64,000 nt of DNA from Zygnema cylindricum (GCA_037447655.1 JBBHKE010000102.1:250128-314127); one strand, 5' to 3'; counted from the first letter of the stretch, positions 45,601 to 56,441 are shown. Numbers and translations are program-made. The notes: generated by a model not told the origin, from the letters alone.

Positions 45601-48170
45601 CAACGTTTATTGTTTGCTGTCTCAAAAAGAGGTAAAATAAACTCCGAACCATGTTTATAACACAAGTTTGTGTTTGCGCTAACAACAATAATGGTAACAA
45701 ACACTTTATATTGTTAATGCTCACAAAAATAGTTAAAAAAAACCCTAAACCATGTTTTTAACACAAATTTGAGTTTTCGCTAACAAAGACATTTGTAACA
45801 AACAATGTTTATTTGTCCTAGTCACAAAAAGAGGTAAAATAAATTCTGAACCATGTTTGTAACACAAGTTGTTGTTTGCGCTAATAACATAAGTGTTATC
45901 AAACACTTTATATTGTTAACGCTCACAAAAATAAAAAACCCTAAACCATGTTTCTAACACAAATTTGAGTTTGTGCTTACAAAGATATTTGTACAAACAA
46001 CGTTTATTGTTTGCGGTCACAAAAAGAGGTAAAATAAACATCGAAGATGTTTATAAAACAAGTTTGTGTTTGCGCTAACAACAATTGTGGTAACAAACAC
46101 TTTATATTGTTAACGCTCACAAAAAAAAATTTAAAAACCCTAACCATGTTTCTAACACAAATTTGAGTTTGAGCGAACAAAGATATTTGTACAAACAACG
46201 TTTATTGTTCGCCATAACAAAAAGAGGTAAAACAAACGCAGAACCATGTATGTAACACAAGTTTGTTTTTACGCTAACAACAATAGTGCTATCAAACACT
46301 TTATATTGTTAACGCTCACATAAATAGTTAAAAAAAACCCTAAACCATGTTTCTAACAAAAATTTGAGTTTGCGCTAACAAATATATTTGTAACAAACAA
46401 CGTTTATTGTTTGCTGTCACAAAAAGAGTTAAAATAAACTCCGAACCATGTTTGCTAGACAAATTTGTGTTTGGGCTAACAACAATAGTGCTAACAAACA
46501 CTTTCTATTGTTAATGCTCACAAAAATAGTTAAAAAAAACCCTAAACCATGTTTTTAACACAAATTTGAGTTTGCGATAACAAAGATATTTGTAACAAAC
46601 AACGTTTATTGTACGCCGTAACAAAAAGAGGTAAAATAAATGACAAACCATGTTTGTAACACAAGTTTCTTTTTGCGTTTACAACAATAGTTCTATCAAA
46701 CACTTTATATTGTTAACGCTCAGAGAAATAGTTAAAAAAAACCCTAAACCGTGTTTTTAACACAAATTTGAGATTGCGCTAACAAAGATATTTGTACAAA
46801 CAACGTTTATTGTTCGCGGTCACAAAAAGAGGTAAAATAAACTCCAAACCATGTTTATAACAAAAGTTTGTTTTTGCGCTAACAACAATAGTGGTAACAA
46901 GCACTTTATATTGTTAACGCTCACAAAAATATAAAACCCTAAACCATGTTTCTAACACAAATTTGAGTTTGCGCCAACACAGACATTTGTAACAAACAAC
47001 GTTTATTGTTCTCCACAAAAGAGGTAAAATAAACGCCGAACCATGTTTGTAACACAAGTTTGTTTTTGCGCTAACAACAATAGTGCTATCAAACTCTTTA
47101 TATTGTTAACGCTCACAAAAATAATTAAATAAAACCCTAAACCATGTTTCGAACATAAATTTGAGTTTGCGCTAACAAAGATATTTGTAACAAAGAACAC
47201 TTATTGTTCGCGGTCACAAAAAGAGGTGAAATAAACTCCGAACCATGTTTATAATACAAGTTTGTGTTTGGGCTAAAAACAATAATGGTAACAAACACTT
47301 TATATTGTTAACGCTAACAAAAATAAATAAAAAAAACCCAAAACCATGTTTCTAACTCATATTTGAGTTTGTGCTAACAAAGTTATTTGTGACAAACAAT
47401 GTTTATTGTTCGGGGTCACAAAAAGAGGTAAAATAAACTCCGAACACTGTTTATAACACAAGTTTATGTTTGCGCTAACAACAATAGTGGTAACAAACAC
47501 TTTATATTGTTAAAGCTCACAAAAATAGTTAAAAAAAACTCAAACCATGTTTTTAACACAAATTTGAGTTTGCTCTAACAACGATATTTGTAACAAAGAT
47601 TGTTTATTGTTCGTGGTCACAAAAAGAGGTAAAATAAACTCCGAACCATATTTATAACACAAGTTTGTGATTGCGCTAACAACAATAGTGCTAACAAACA
47701 CTTTATATTGTTAACGCTCACAAAAATAGTTAAAAAAACCCTAAACCATGTTTCTAACACATATTTGAGTTTGCGCTAACAAATATATTTGTAACAAACA
47801 CGTTTATTTTTCGCGGTCACAAAAAGAGGTAAAATAAACTCTGAACCATGTTTATAACACAAGTTTGTGTTTGCGCAAACAACAATAGTGGTAAAAAACT
47901 CTTTATATTGTTAAAGCTCACACAATTAGTTAAAAAAAACCCTAAACCATGTTTCTAACACAAATTTGAGTTTGCCTTAACAAAGATATTTGTAACAAAC
48001 AACGTTTATTGTCCGCGGTCACAAAAAGAGGTAAAATAAACTTCGAATCATGTTTATAACACAAGTTTGTGTTTCGCAAAAAGAAAGAAGAATGACAATA
48101 AAAAAGTCTTTTATCGCTGGTTGAGAGATGTAATTGCAATTCTTATAAAGGATTGACCAAGGAAAAACAA

Positions 48171-48273
48171 TTGGAAACGCTATATGCAGTTACCCCATAC
48201 TATACGCATATTTCACCGTATGATATATATTGTACCGTATATAATATACAGTAACCACATGTAGTGTTTCCAA
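48171..48273. mobile_element. ~100-bp hairpin MITE next to the array
   Basis: Imperfect 23-bp terminal inverted repeats (TTGGAAACGCTATATGCAG... and ...CATGTAGTGTTTCCAA) around an AT-rich centre with CCATACTATACGCATAT. The same ends and centre occur at 60568-60661. It lies ~95 bases outside the satellite edge. Confidence 0.65.
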
Positions 48274-49584
48274 CTTAAGTTTCTCATAGGCTTTTTTTAG
48301 AGTTTCCATAGCATACAAGAAGAGAACCTGGGGACATCTCATGGTCCCTTCATATAGACCATTATACATATAATGTTATACATACAATGTTATACATATA
48401 ATGTTTTGACTAGAGATGTTTTTAGAAGCAAGTGTCCAATAATCCCATGTGTTTTGTTAAGAATTTCCCGGTAACCATACATAACTCGTTGTAGAAGACA
48501 TGAATGATAAATCAAGAAAACAAAAATGTCGTGAATAACTAAATGTCTGATTTCTAGGTTAGTAAAAAGTTTTTTTTTTTTCGTGGTTAGCCACATTAAT
48601 GGTCGTTTTGCAAAATGTGATGAACTGGAAAAATAGACATGCGAAAGTTCAATAATTATTACGATTGCCGGGGGAAATCATGCTGGCCACTTATTTTATT
48701 ACGATTGTAATCTACGGGGAGGGAAAAAAACAAGATTCACGGAAACTGCCTGTGAAAATTTTGAAAAGTCGTTTTCAACATCGCAAGAAAGTAAAAGTAT
48801 TTCTCCAAATTTGGGAGCTAATCAAGAAAACTTTTGAGACGTAAAAAACAACCGTAACAAAAAGGTTTCTCAAATATTTTTGTACTGCCCGCGTTTGTCC
48901 TCCTTTTGTTGCTCTTCGCCACACGGCGACCTGTGAATGGTCAAAAACTTGAACCGTGTGGAAACCATGGGAGCCTACAATTGTCCCTCCCTCCATCGTG
49001 CTATAAAACCTTAACTTTGGACCGAAAATAACCCGGGAAATTGGAAAAAAAAAAAAAACCGAGGCTAAACCCGAATAAATAGGAATTTATTCGCATACGT
49101 TTTCTTTTGACCTTGCATTCATACAATGGTTCAAACCGAGTTCGGTTGGTTAGAACCGAACGGAACGGTTCTAAAAGATTGCTTGAACCGAACCAAATAG
49201 TATTAGACCGGGTTCGAAAAAGACAAAACTAACCGCCAAAAAACTGGTTCGGTTTGGTTCCATTCGGTTTGGTTTCATCCCAAACCAAGACGAGTGTTAA
49301 CCTTTGGCTAAAAAAAGTCGGGAAAGAATTAATGTTATCAAAGCTAATCTGATGGGCGTTGTACCATACATGAACTTCTCCGTATTTTCTTATACATTTG
49401 GTGAATAATATAAAAATTAACATCATAACTATCAGCTATTACCAGACAATTTGAATAACCATCATGTCGGACCGACTGACGAGTACGAATTTCATTATCG
49501 ACACTAGTCCGTTTTGTAAAATCACCCACGTATTTCTAGTTGAGACACACCTTTTTAAAGAAAAACACGAAGAAAAACACAAAC

Positions 49585-49740
49585 AAAGAAAGAAAGAAAG
49601 AGAGAAAGAAAGAAAGTAAGAAAGAAAGAAACAAAGAAAGAAAGAAGGAAAGGAAGAAAGAAGAAAGAGAGCAAAAAAGAAGGAAAGAGAGAGAAAAGAA
49701 GGAAGAAAGAAAGAAGAAAGAAAGTAAGAAAGACACAAAG
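49585..49740. repeat. (GAAA)n / (AAAG)n microsatellite
   Basis: Irregular GAAA/GGAA repeat just downstream (sense direction) of the exon at 49753-49831. ORFs rich in Lys/Glu or Ser/Phe/Leu here are artefacts. Confidence 0.85.
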
Positions 49741-49752
49741 AAATACACATAC

Positions 49753-49831
49753 CTGCAAAAAAGAACTTAGATAACGTGTCCACAAAATGGTAATGCTCCA
49801 CATTGGCCCACATATAGCCCCATATACCAAA
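49753..49831 (-). CDS. TOM1/THH1-like gene, exon (FGIWGYMWANVEHYH)
   Basis: 79-bp exon with acceptor TTACAG|TT (49832/49831) and donor GCAG|GTATGT (49753/49752), phase 0 in and phase 1 out. The peptide (FGIWGYMWANVEHYHFVDTL...) corresponds to the membrane segment that follows the YVIQ region in TOM1/TOM3/THH1 proteins. It directly continues the exon at 50906-50977 (AAIYVIQ then FGIW). Downstream exons of the family (GGRLF region to C-terminus) are not visible before the satellite. Confidence 0.75.
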
Positions 49832-50905
49832 CTGTAACGGAGAAAGAAAGAAAATACACTCGTCAGAACTACACTCACCGAGTCCCTTTCGACAATATTT
49901 TTCACCAAAAATTATTTGTGGAGAATGAATACATAACAAAATCTGCCCTGTATTGCTTAGATTTTCTACATCATTGCAACTGCTAAACTAAAACCTTGAC
50001 TCGATGTTTACCATTCGAGAAAAAACATTTTACAAACACACACATCCTTCGACTCAAGATTTACAATTCAAGAACAATAATTTACGAACAAACGTTTTCT
50101 TTATGGCCTAAACCGAACACACTAAAACTTATCCTCAAAACACCAAAAACAACGAATCCCAGATGACTCTAATTAGCTTTAACATCTATAAACGATGATA
50201 AAAAATCACACACGGCATCAAAAAAGTATATTTTTGGAGAGGCAGAGGGAGAGAGAGAGAGAGGCAGAGGCAGAGAGAGAGAGAGAGAGTCAAAGGGGGA
50301 GAGAGAGGGTTAGGGAGAGGCAGAGGGAGAGGGAGAGGCAGAGGGAGAGAGAAAGGCAGAGGCAGAGAGAAAGAGAGAGAGTCAGAGGAGATATTTGGCT
50401 TGACAAGGAGAGACTTTTGAGTGAGAATATACTACAATATGTAATTGAAGGTTGGAGAGAAAGACGAGAGCGTTCATAAAAATTCAAACGTCTTTTCATT
50501 AAAACCTTCGTGACTTACAAAACTCATGCTATAAAATATACTAAATAACAAATGGGGTTAAAACTATACAAATAAAAAAAAAGAACAGGACGGTCAAAAA
50601 AACTATCAACATCTACATGCACTTGCTGATATTCCTTCAACCAAGGAGAGGGAGAGGGAGGGGGAGAGAGAGAGAGAGAGAGAGAGAGAGGGGGCAGGGA
50701 GCAGGAGTGGAAGAGGGAGAAGGAGAGGGAGAGGGAGCGCCAGAGCAAGAGCCAGAGCCAGAGTGAGAGGGAGAGGGAGAGGGAGAGAGAGCCAGATCGA
50801 GAGAGCGAGAGGGAGAGAGAGAGGGGGAGCAAGAACAAGAAGGAGAGGAAGAGGGGAAATTTCTTGAACTACTTTTACTTGACACCATAGGAAAGAACCG
50901 CCCAC
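49832..50905 (-). other. Intron of TOM1-like gene with purine microsatellites
   Basis: 1074-bp intron. Contains GAGAGGCA-type repeats at 50238-50394 and 50640-50845 (purine-rich on plus, so CT-rich in the sense transcript). ORFs with Ser/Leu or Arg/Glu runs are repeat artefacts. Confidence 0.7.
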
Positions 50906-50977
50906 CTGTATGACATAAATGGCCGCATTTGTCAAAAAAAACGTGGGTCGAAGGTTGTCAGTTGGGAGGCCACGGGC
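50906..50977 (-). CDS. TOM1/THH1-like gene, exon (ARGLPTDNLRP)
   Basis: 72-bp exon of exactly 24 codons with acceptor TCTTCAG|GC (50978/50977) and donor CAG|GTGGGC (50906/50905). It encodes ARGLPTDNLRPTFFLTNAAI then YVIQ, matching the strongly conserved (Q)ARGLPTDKLR motif of the TOM1 family after its third membrane helix. The preceding exon of the family (the LDLPG...FWAEIYHQ region, ~45 residues) should lie in 50978-54535; I could not find it. Confidence 0.8.
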
Positions 50978-51697
50978 CTGAAGACAGGAAAAAGAAAAAA
51001 GAGAGAACATTAGAAAGACTGATGCATTCCTAAAAAAAGTAAATTTTAAAACCTCTGGAGGGAGGGAGAGTGGGGAGAGGGAGAGGAAGAGAGAAAGAGA
51101 GAGAGAGAGTGAGAGAGTGGATAATTGGCGAGAACGGTACCAATAATTTAATGATCATTTCAGAGTGAGAGAGGAAGGAGAGAGAGAGTGGAGAGAAAGA
51201 GTGGGAAGAGAGAGGGGGGAGGGAAAGGGAGTGGGAGAGGGAGAGAAAGAAAGAGTGAGAGAGTGAATGTCAATAACGGTACCTTTAGTTTAATGATCGT
51301 TAAGAGTGAGAGTGAGGAACGAGAGTGGGGGAGAGAGATAAAGAGAGGGGGAAGAGATAGAGTGGGGGCAGAGAGAGAGACACGGCTGGAGAGGGAGGAG
51401 AGATTCAATATTTCCATGTGTTTCTATATAGTACAAAGGGTACTTAAAAGTAAACCCCCCATCGGTATTATTAGAGTTAGTGAACTATTATTAGAGTTTA
51501 CATTTTATTATAATTAAATACAGTAAAATACGTTTTGCCATGTGGCTCTTGATGGGCCACTTAATTACAAATGGTTTAATTTAACACTAATCTATGATTT
51601 TGGGTCAAAAAAGACACTCTACTCGAATTAGAATGACTAACTCGAATCGACAGAAGATAATGTATGCATATATATAGGGTTTTTTTAGGGTTAAAAA

Positions 51698-51736
<39 letters not shown>

Positions 51737-52005
51737 GAACATATAGTTAAAGGATAAATATTCAACAAATATAGTTTTAGGAAGTGAAATTTGTCCTTTT
51801 TGTCACTGAGAGTAATTTTTTGTATTCCGGAACTCGAAATATGTACAAAAAAAAAATTGTGTAATTTTTTTATTTTGGTCCAATCATTGTAGCTCTATTC
51901 ATTTTTTTTTCTTTATATGAGGGTTTTGTCTTTTATACTAAAATTCGTTGTCAAAAAAATAGGAAATGCATAATGAGACAATAATATCAGCGCGCGCGTG
52001 CGAGA

Positions 52006-52041
<36 letters not shown>

Positions 52042-52243
52042 CGAGGGAGAGAGCGAGCGAGAGAAAGATAGATTGTCGATTTATCAATAGCAATTTGTCA
52101 ACTACAAAAAAATTTACCCTCGATATGAAATCCCCTACTTTTTAATTTTTACAAAAAAAATTAAAACCTTGTCACACACACACACACACACACAACAAAA
52201 AAAAAAGATGGCCAAAACGAAAAGAGAGGGAAGATGGACGCTC

Positions 52244-52680
52244 ATGTAGGAGGAGGGAGAAGGGGGGGGAGAAGGGGAGGAGGGCGGGGGGGAGGGGGGG
52301 GGGAGGAGAACGGGGGGGGGGAGAAGGGGGGGGAGATAGGGGGGGGAGGGGCGGGGGAAGTGGAGGAAGGGACAGGGAGGGAGGCCGCCGGGGGAAGCGA
52401 GAGAGGGATGGGGGGCGCAGAGAGGGAACAAAGGGTGAAGGGGGAGGGAAGAGTGAAGGGGGCAGGTGAAGAGAGCCGGCAAGAGAGGGAGAGTGAAAGA
52501 GAGAGGGAGAGCAGGGCAGAGGGGTGGGAGAGGGACGAAGGGGGGAAGGGAGGAGAGAGAGTGGGAGCCAGGAAGCAAAAAGGAACAGGCAGAGACAGGA
52601 GTGTACTGGAGAGAGACAAAACAAAACAGGAGGAAAAACCAATAGGAAGGAAGAAGGAAAAAGGAGAAGGTGAAGGACAG
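52244..52680. repeat. G-rich purine tract with G4 potential
   Basis: Nearly pure purine on the plus strand with many runs of 5-9 G (especially 52258-52350), grading into GGGAGAGAG repeats. Directly followed at 52688 by a pyrimidine tract on the same strand. Confidence 0.9.
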
Positions 52681-52687
52681 TAGAGAA

Positions 52688-53310
52688 AAAAATGTGACAG
52701 CTTCGTCCCTCCCCCCCCACACCTCTCCCTCTCCTCTCTCTCCAGTGTCTCTCCCTCTGTCTCTCCCCACTGTCTTTCCCACTGTCTCAGCCTCTGTCTC
52801 TCCCTCTGTCTCTCCCTCTGTCTCTTCCTCTGTCCTCTTCCTGTGTTTCTCCCTGTCCTCTCTCTTTCTGTCTCTCCCTCTGTCTCTCCCTCTGTCTTCT
52901 CCCTCTGTCTTTTCCACTGTCTCTATCTCTGTCTCTCTCTTCCTGTGTCTCTCCCTCTGATTCTCTTTCTGTCTCTCCCTCTGTCTCTCCCAATGTCTCG
53001 TTTGACAACAATTGACTCCATTTTGACTCCTTTTAACTCTGTTCGACTCATTCTCCCTCTCTCTCCCACTCTCTCTCCCACGCTCTCTCACACACTCTCT
53101 CTCCCCCTTCTCTCTCCCTCCCACTCTCTCCACTCAGTCCCACTCTCTCTCTCCCCACTCTCTCTCCTGCTCTCAACTCTCTCCCACTCTCTCTCCCCCA
53201 CTCTTCTCCGACTCTCTCCCACCCCACTCTCCCCACCCCACCTCTCCTCCATCCACTCTCTCTCCCACCCACTTTCTCTCCCACTCTCCTCTCCCTCTCT
53301 CTCTCTCCCA
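52688..53310. repeat. CT-rich minisatellite (CTCCCTCTGTCT-type)
   Basis: Pyrimidine-rich tract with a 12-base CTCCCTCTGTCT period at 52740-52995, a short unique break (53000-53040, GACTCNNTTT words) and then CTCTCTCCCACT repeats. Long ORFs over it are artefacts. Confidence 0.9.
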
Positions 53311-53819
53311 CTTCACATAAACGTGTGCTTACATGCGGTACGAGTGCCTGGACCTCTCTTCTGAAAAAAAAATACAACGGAACGAACTGCACATAGGAAT
53401 GGAAACAGAAAACAAAAAGTACAAATTAATTTCAACACAAAGGTACAATTTTCAGCAAATATGGTCATCCTTTTGTTGAGAGAGAGAGAGGAGAGGAGAG
53501 AGGGAGAGAGACCTAAAATCGACAAATATAGAACCTTGAAAGAAAAAAAAAAAAAAAAAACAAATTTGGTGACAGAGAAAAGAAGGAAAATTTCTCGTCA
53601 AGGAATGAGACTTCCACTAAGATTCCCAAAAACTCGAACAAAATAAAGGGAAAAGGAAAGAAAAGTGACATTTATTAAACTACATTTCTTCCATGTTTAC
53701 ATTTCGTCATCATTAGTGTGGGTTCAAAAATTCAAAATTTTCGGCACCTATATTGTCCATCGCTATTAGTGGTAATAACACTAATTTGGTTGCGACTTTT
53801 TCTTGTCCAAAAGAAAATA

Positions 53820-53925
53820 GTAGTATCAGTATCAGTATCAGTATCAGTATAAGCATCAGCATCAGCATCAGCATCAGTATTAGTATTAGTACTAGTACTA
53901 GTACTAGTATTAGCAAAATAGTATT
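53820..53925. repeat. (AGTATC)n / (AGCATC)n / (AGTACT)n microsatellite
   Basis: Hexamer repeat evolving stepwise from AGTATC to AGCATC to AGTATT and AGTACT within 100 bases. Confidence 0.9.
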
Positions 53926-54426
53926 AGTAACACTATTTGGAGGAGTGACTGAAATCGTCCACGTCACTTTACCCTAGCTTAATATCATTAATACTAAATT
54001 CGCTTTTCAAGGAACTAATAATTCCTATACACTAACAGCGGTGGGCAGTATACACATTCAGAAAGCACAACCTCATACCACAAAACGCCAAACAACCTGA
54101 CCTAGAAAATTGGTCAGATCCACATATTAATGAAGGTAGACAAGTTTTTTTTCTGTAACCTCCATTGACAGCCTACATATCTTACAAAGTTCGTCTGAAT
54201 CAGTTCCGTATTCAAAACAATATCGACTCTAATTGTTTAATCGAAAAATACTCCCATCTGCTGATATAAAAATATAAAAATATAAAAACATAAAAATATA
54301 AAAACAATCCTCGACCAGTAGAGATGTGTAACGTATTTGCAATAATCACAACAACGAAAGAGAAACAAACAGCTATAGTCCACATTAACAAGATGGTGAA
54401 TAACGAACGAGCGAGGGAGGGAGAGC

Positions 54427-54457
<31 letters not shown>

Positions 54458-54535
54458 GGAGGGAGAGAGAGAGAGCAGATAGAGAGAGAGCGGGGGAGAG
54501 AGGAAAAAGATAGAGATAGGGAATAGCACACTTAC

Positions 54536-54626
54536 CAGCATTGACAACGAAGTTGAGAAGATGGAAAACTTTTTGAGTCGTCCAACCGTACTCCGGGACT
54601 CGTTGTTGTATTCGGATTAGCTGAAT
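54536..54626 (-). CDS. TOM1/THH1-like gene, exon ([18 protein letters not shown])
   Basis: 91-bp exon with acceptor TTTCAG|AT (54627/54626) and donor GCTG|GTAAGT (54536/54535). It encodes [20 protein letters not shown] and then [10 protein letters not shown], the most conserved part of TOM1/TOM3/THH1 proteins ([25 protein letters not shown]). In Arabidopsis these multi-pass vacuolar-membrane proteins are the host factors needed for tobamovirus multiplication; their normal cellular role is not settled. Phase 0 in, phase 1 out. Confidence 0.88.
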
Positions 54627-55431
54627 CTGAAAGGGGAAAAAAAAAAGAAAAATGGTTCCAAAAGATATTGAGAACTCCTTTCATCATCTCCTCACAACCA
54701 AAAAAATCACTTGAACAATGTACCTAATTTTTCTACTTTAAACAGATTTTAAAATATTTAGAGCAGGTATTACAAAGAATTCCTGACCGATTTCCTCGTT
54801 AGCTTAAAAAAAAAGCGTTAGAGAGCAAAAAAAAATAAAAAATGACTCAAATTTACAACGATAACTTCCACTTCGATTTGTGAAAAAAATGACAAGGGAC
54901 ATGAGAATAATAGACCATCGACACTAAAAAGAAGACATAAAGAAAAAAACAGAACAGGAATGTGGTAAAAAAAAACAGGAGAAAGCAAGAACACAGGAAA
55001 GGGACAAACAGAGATAGGAAAAGTGACAGACACGAGAAATGAAGGAGAAACAAGTTATAGAAACAGAGAGAGAAAGAGAGAACGAGAAAGGAAAGAGACT
55101 TGCAAGGGCAGTAAAACTTATTTCAAAAGTGCAAAAGCGAGTAGAAACGCTATATCCGGTTCCTCAGGAAAGAGAACAATATTAAGGAAAGAAAAGAAAC
55201 TTTTAGGGAAAGAAAAAGACATTTCAAGGGAAGGGCCGTACGAGAGCAATAATAAGGAAACAAAAAAAAAACAAGGAAAAGAAATGGACGTACAAGGGCA
55301 ATATTTACAAAAAAAGAACAAAATTAAGAAAAGAGTCCAATATTAAGGAAAGTCAATATTAAGGAAAGTCAATACTAAAAAGTTTTGAGGAGAGCAGAGA
55401 GAGTTATAAAAGAAGGGAGAGGGGGCCGTAC
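54627..55431 (-). other. Intron of TOM1-like gene
   Basis: 805-bp intron between two phase-compatible exons; A/purine-rich on the plus strand (AAGGAAAGAAAAG-type tracts at 54930-55380). No other feature. Confidence 0.65.
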
Positions 55432-55551
55432 AAGTGCAACAATTCCAGGAAAGGCGTATGCCACTGCCAGTCCATCAAACAGTACGGCCTGGTACTTGGC
55501 ATCCTCATCCACTGTCTGCCACCAGCTCCGTACACTGCCCTCCAGATACGC
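55432..55551 (-). CDS. TOM1/THH1-like gene, N-terminal exon
   Basis: 120-bp segment encoding AYLEGSVRSWWQTVDEDAKY and then a hydrophobic helix (LFDGLAVAYAFPGIVAL), matching the N-terminal WW...E...first-membrane-helix region of TOM1-type proteins. Donor ACTT|GTACGG at 55432/55431; joined in phase 0 to the exon at 54626 it gives the conserved VAL-IQLIRIQ junction. The 5' boundary is uncertain: an in-frame TGA lies five codon-bases upstream (55557-55555), so the segment must begin by splicing near 55551 (GAGAG|GC). The initiator Met must be in a further upstream exon not identified. Confidence 0.75.
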
Positions 55552-55555
55552 CTCT

Positions 55556-55765
55556 CACTCTCATCACCAGTCTCTCTCCCTCCCCCTCCATCCTCTCTTT
55601 CTTCCTCCTCCTCCTCTCTCTCCTCCTCTTTCTCCTCCGCCTCTCTCCTCTTCTGGCTCTCCTTCTCCTCCTCTTACTCCACCTCTTCCTCTCGCTCCTA
55701 CTCCTCTCTCGCTCCTCCTCCTCTCGCTCCTCCTTCTCTCACTCCTCCTTCTCCTCTCTCGCTCC
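55556..55765. repeat. CT-rich imperfect repeat (CTCCTCCTCTCTCG-type)
   Basis: Pyrimidine-rich tract directly upstream of the N-terminal TOM1-like exon; Ser/Leu/Pro-rich ORFs over it are artefacts. A second CT tract lies at 56015-56155. Confidence 0.85.
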
Positions 55766-56048
55766 TCCTCTTTTATTTGCTGCTCCTATCCCTGCCGGCC
55801 CTTCTTTTTTACCTCTCTGCTCAGGTACCTCCTCCTTCTCTTTTCCCTCTACTCTCGCACTTCCTAACCGCCCTTCCTGTTCCTTTGACTGTCCCTCAGT
55901 ATCTATTTCTCCCTCGGTCTCTTTTCGCTTTCGCTTTCTTTCTTGCTTTGCCTTTTTTTTGCCCTTTTTTTACTTTTTTGCTTATCGTTTTTGATATATC
56001 ATAATATGCTCGCTCTCTCCCAGCTGTGTCTCTCTCTCCCACTCTCTA

Positions 56049-56079
<31 letters not shown>

Positions 56080-56441
56080 ATCTCTCTCTATTTCTATCTC
56101 TGGCTGTCTCCGTCGTAGCAGCTTTTTCCCTCTTTCTCTCCCTCTCTTTTTGTGTGTTCCTGCAATTATAATTCACTTTAAGAGGGTAGTGGAATGGGAG
56201 GGCAAGGGGAAGGATATACAAGGGGAGGAGGGAAGGAAAGAGTGGAGGAACTTGAGAGGAAGGGAGGGGAGGATGAAGTGACAAACCAGAGAGAGGTGGA
56301 GGAATGAAAGAAAAATGGAACAAGAGAGAGATGGAGAATTACATATAACAATAATAATAAAAAAAAAAAAGAGGAGAGGGAGGAAGTAGGAGGAAGAAGA
56401 GAGGAGGAGGAAGAAAAAGCAACAGCGTCTCTTTCTAGCAG

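Larger units (their letters stand above)
23950..48075. repeat. Dimeric 202-bp satellite array, right block
   Basis: Continuation of the A/B satellite for about 24 kb (roughly 120 dimers), same orientation throughout, ending at ~48075 in a B monomer (ACAAGTTTGTGTTTCGC). Many A monomers contain AACCCTAAACC. Variant subfamilies (for example A units with CCATTATCGTAACAC, or B halves missing the middle) are clustered and re-used, showing local amplification. No gene lies in this block; the numerous 60-100-codon ORFs repeat with the array. Confidence 0.92.
48076..49752. other. Unassigned sequence between array and TOM1-like exons
   Basis: Non-repetitive AT-rich DNA. Contents: a hairpin element (48171-48273), a short ATACATATAATGTT tandem (48362-48405), and a 49125-49290 stretch of GGTTCGGTT/AACCGAACC words in both orientations. 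An ORF at 48775-48996 (minus, 73 codons, ATG start) is unsupported. The expected 3' exons of the TOM1-like gene were sought here and not seen. Confidence 0.5.
50978..54535 (-). other. 3.6-kb gap or intron of TOM1-like gene, microsatellite-rich
   Basis: Between two recognisable exons. It holds a purine repeat with an internal ~150-bp duplication (51058-51410), a palindromic TATATATAGGGTTTTTT/(TA)n tract (51668-51735), (GA)n at 52003-52062, a G-rich block (52244-52680) meeting a CT-rich block (52688-53310), (AGTATC)n-like repeats (53820-53925) and (GA)n at 54410-54500. A missing family exon is expected here but not seen; it may be diverged, lost or mis-assembled. Confidence 0.55.

Noticed and set aside
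12900-48075. CRISPR-like array
   Set aside because: The 101-bp monomers are contiguous, without unique spacers, in a eukaryotic genome.
12920-48139. Dozens of 60-105-codon ORFs with motifs like CYKHGSEFILPLFVTANNKRCL
   Set aside because: They recur at the satellite spacing, exist in both orientations and are broken by random stops; they are translations of the 202-bp repeat.
48775-48996. 73-codon ORF (MEGGTIVGSHGFHTVQVF) as a TOM1 3' exon
   Set aside because: Does not match the GGRLF or C-terminal regions of TOM1-type proteins and lacks convincing splice sites.
49439-51010. Ser/Leu/Phe-rich or Lys/Glu/Arg-rich ORFs
   Set aside because: Microsatellite artefacts; only the two short exon segments inside them (49753-49831, 50906-50977) are family-like.
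52135-53364. Long ORFs (up to 332 codons) rich in Ser, Pro, Leu or Glu, Arg
   Set aside because: They translate purine/pyrimidine microsatellites and have no conserved domain.
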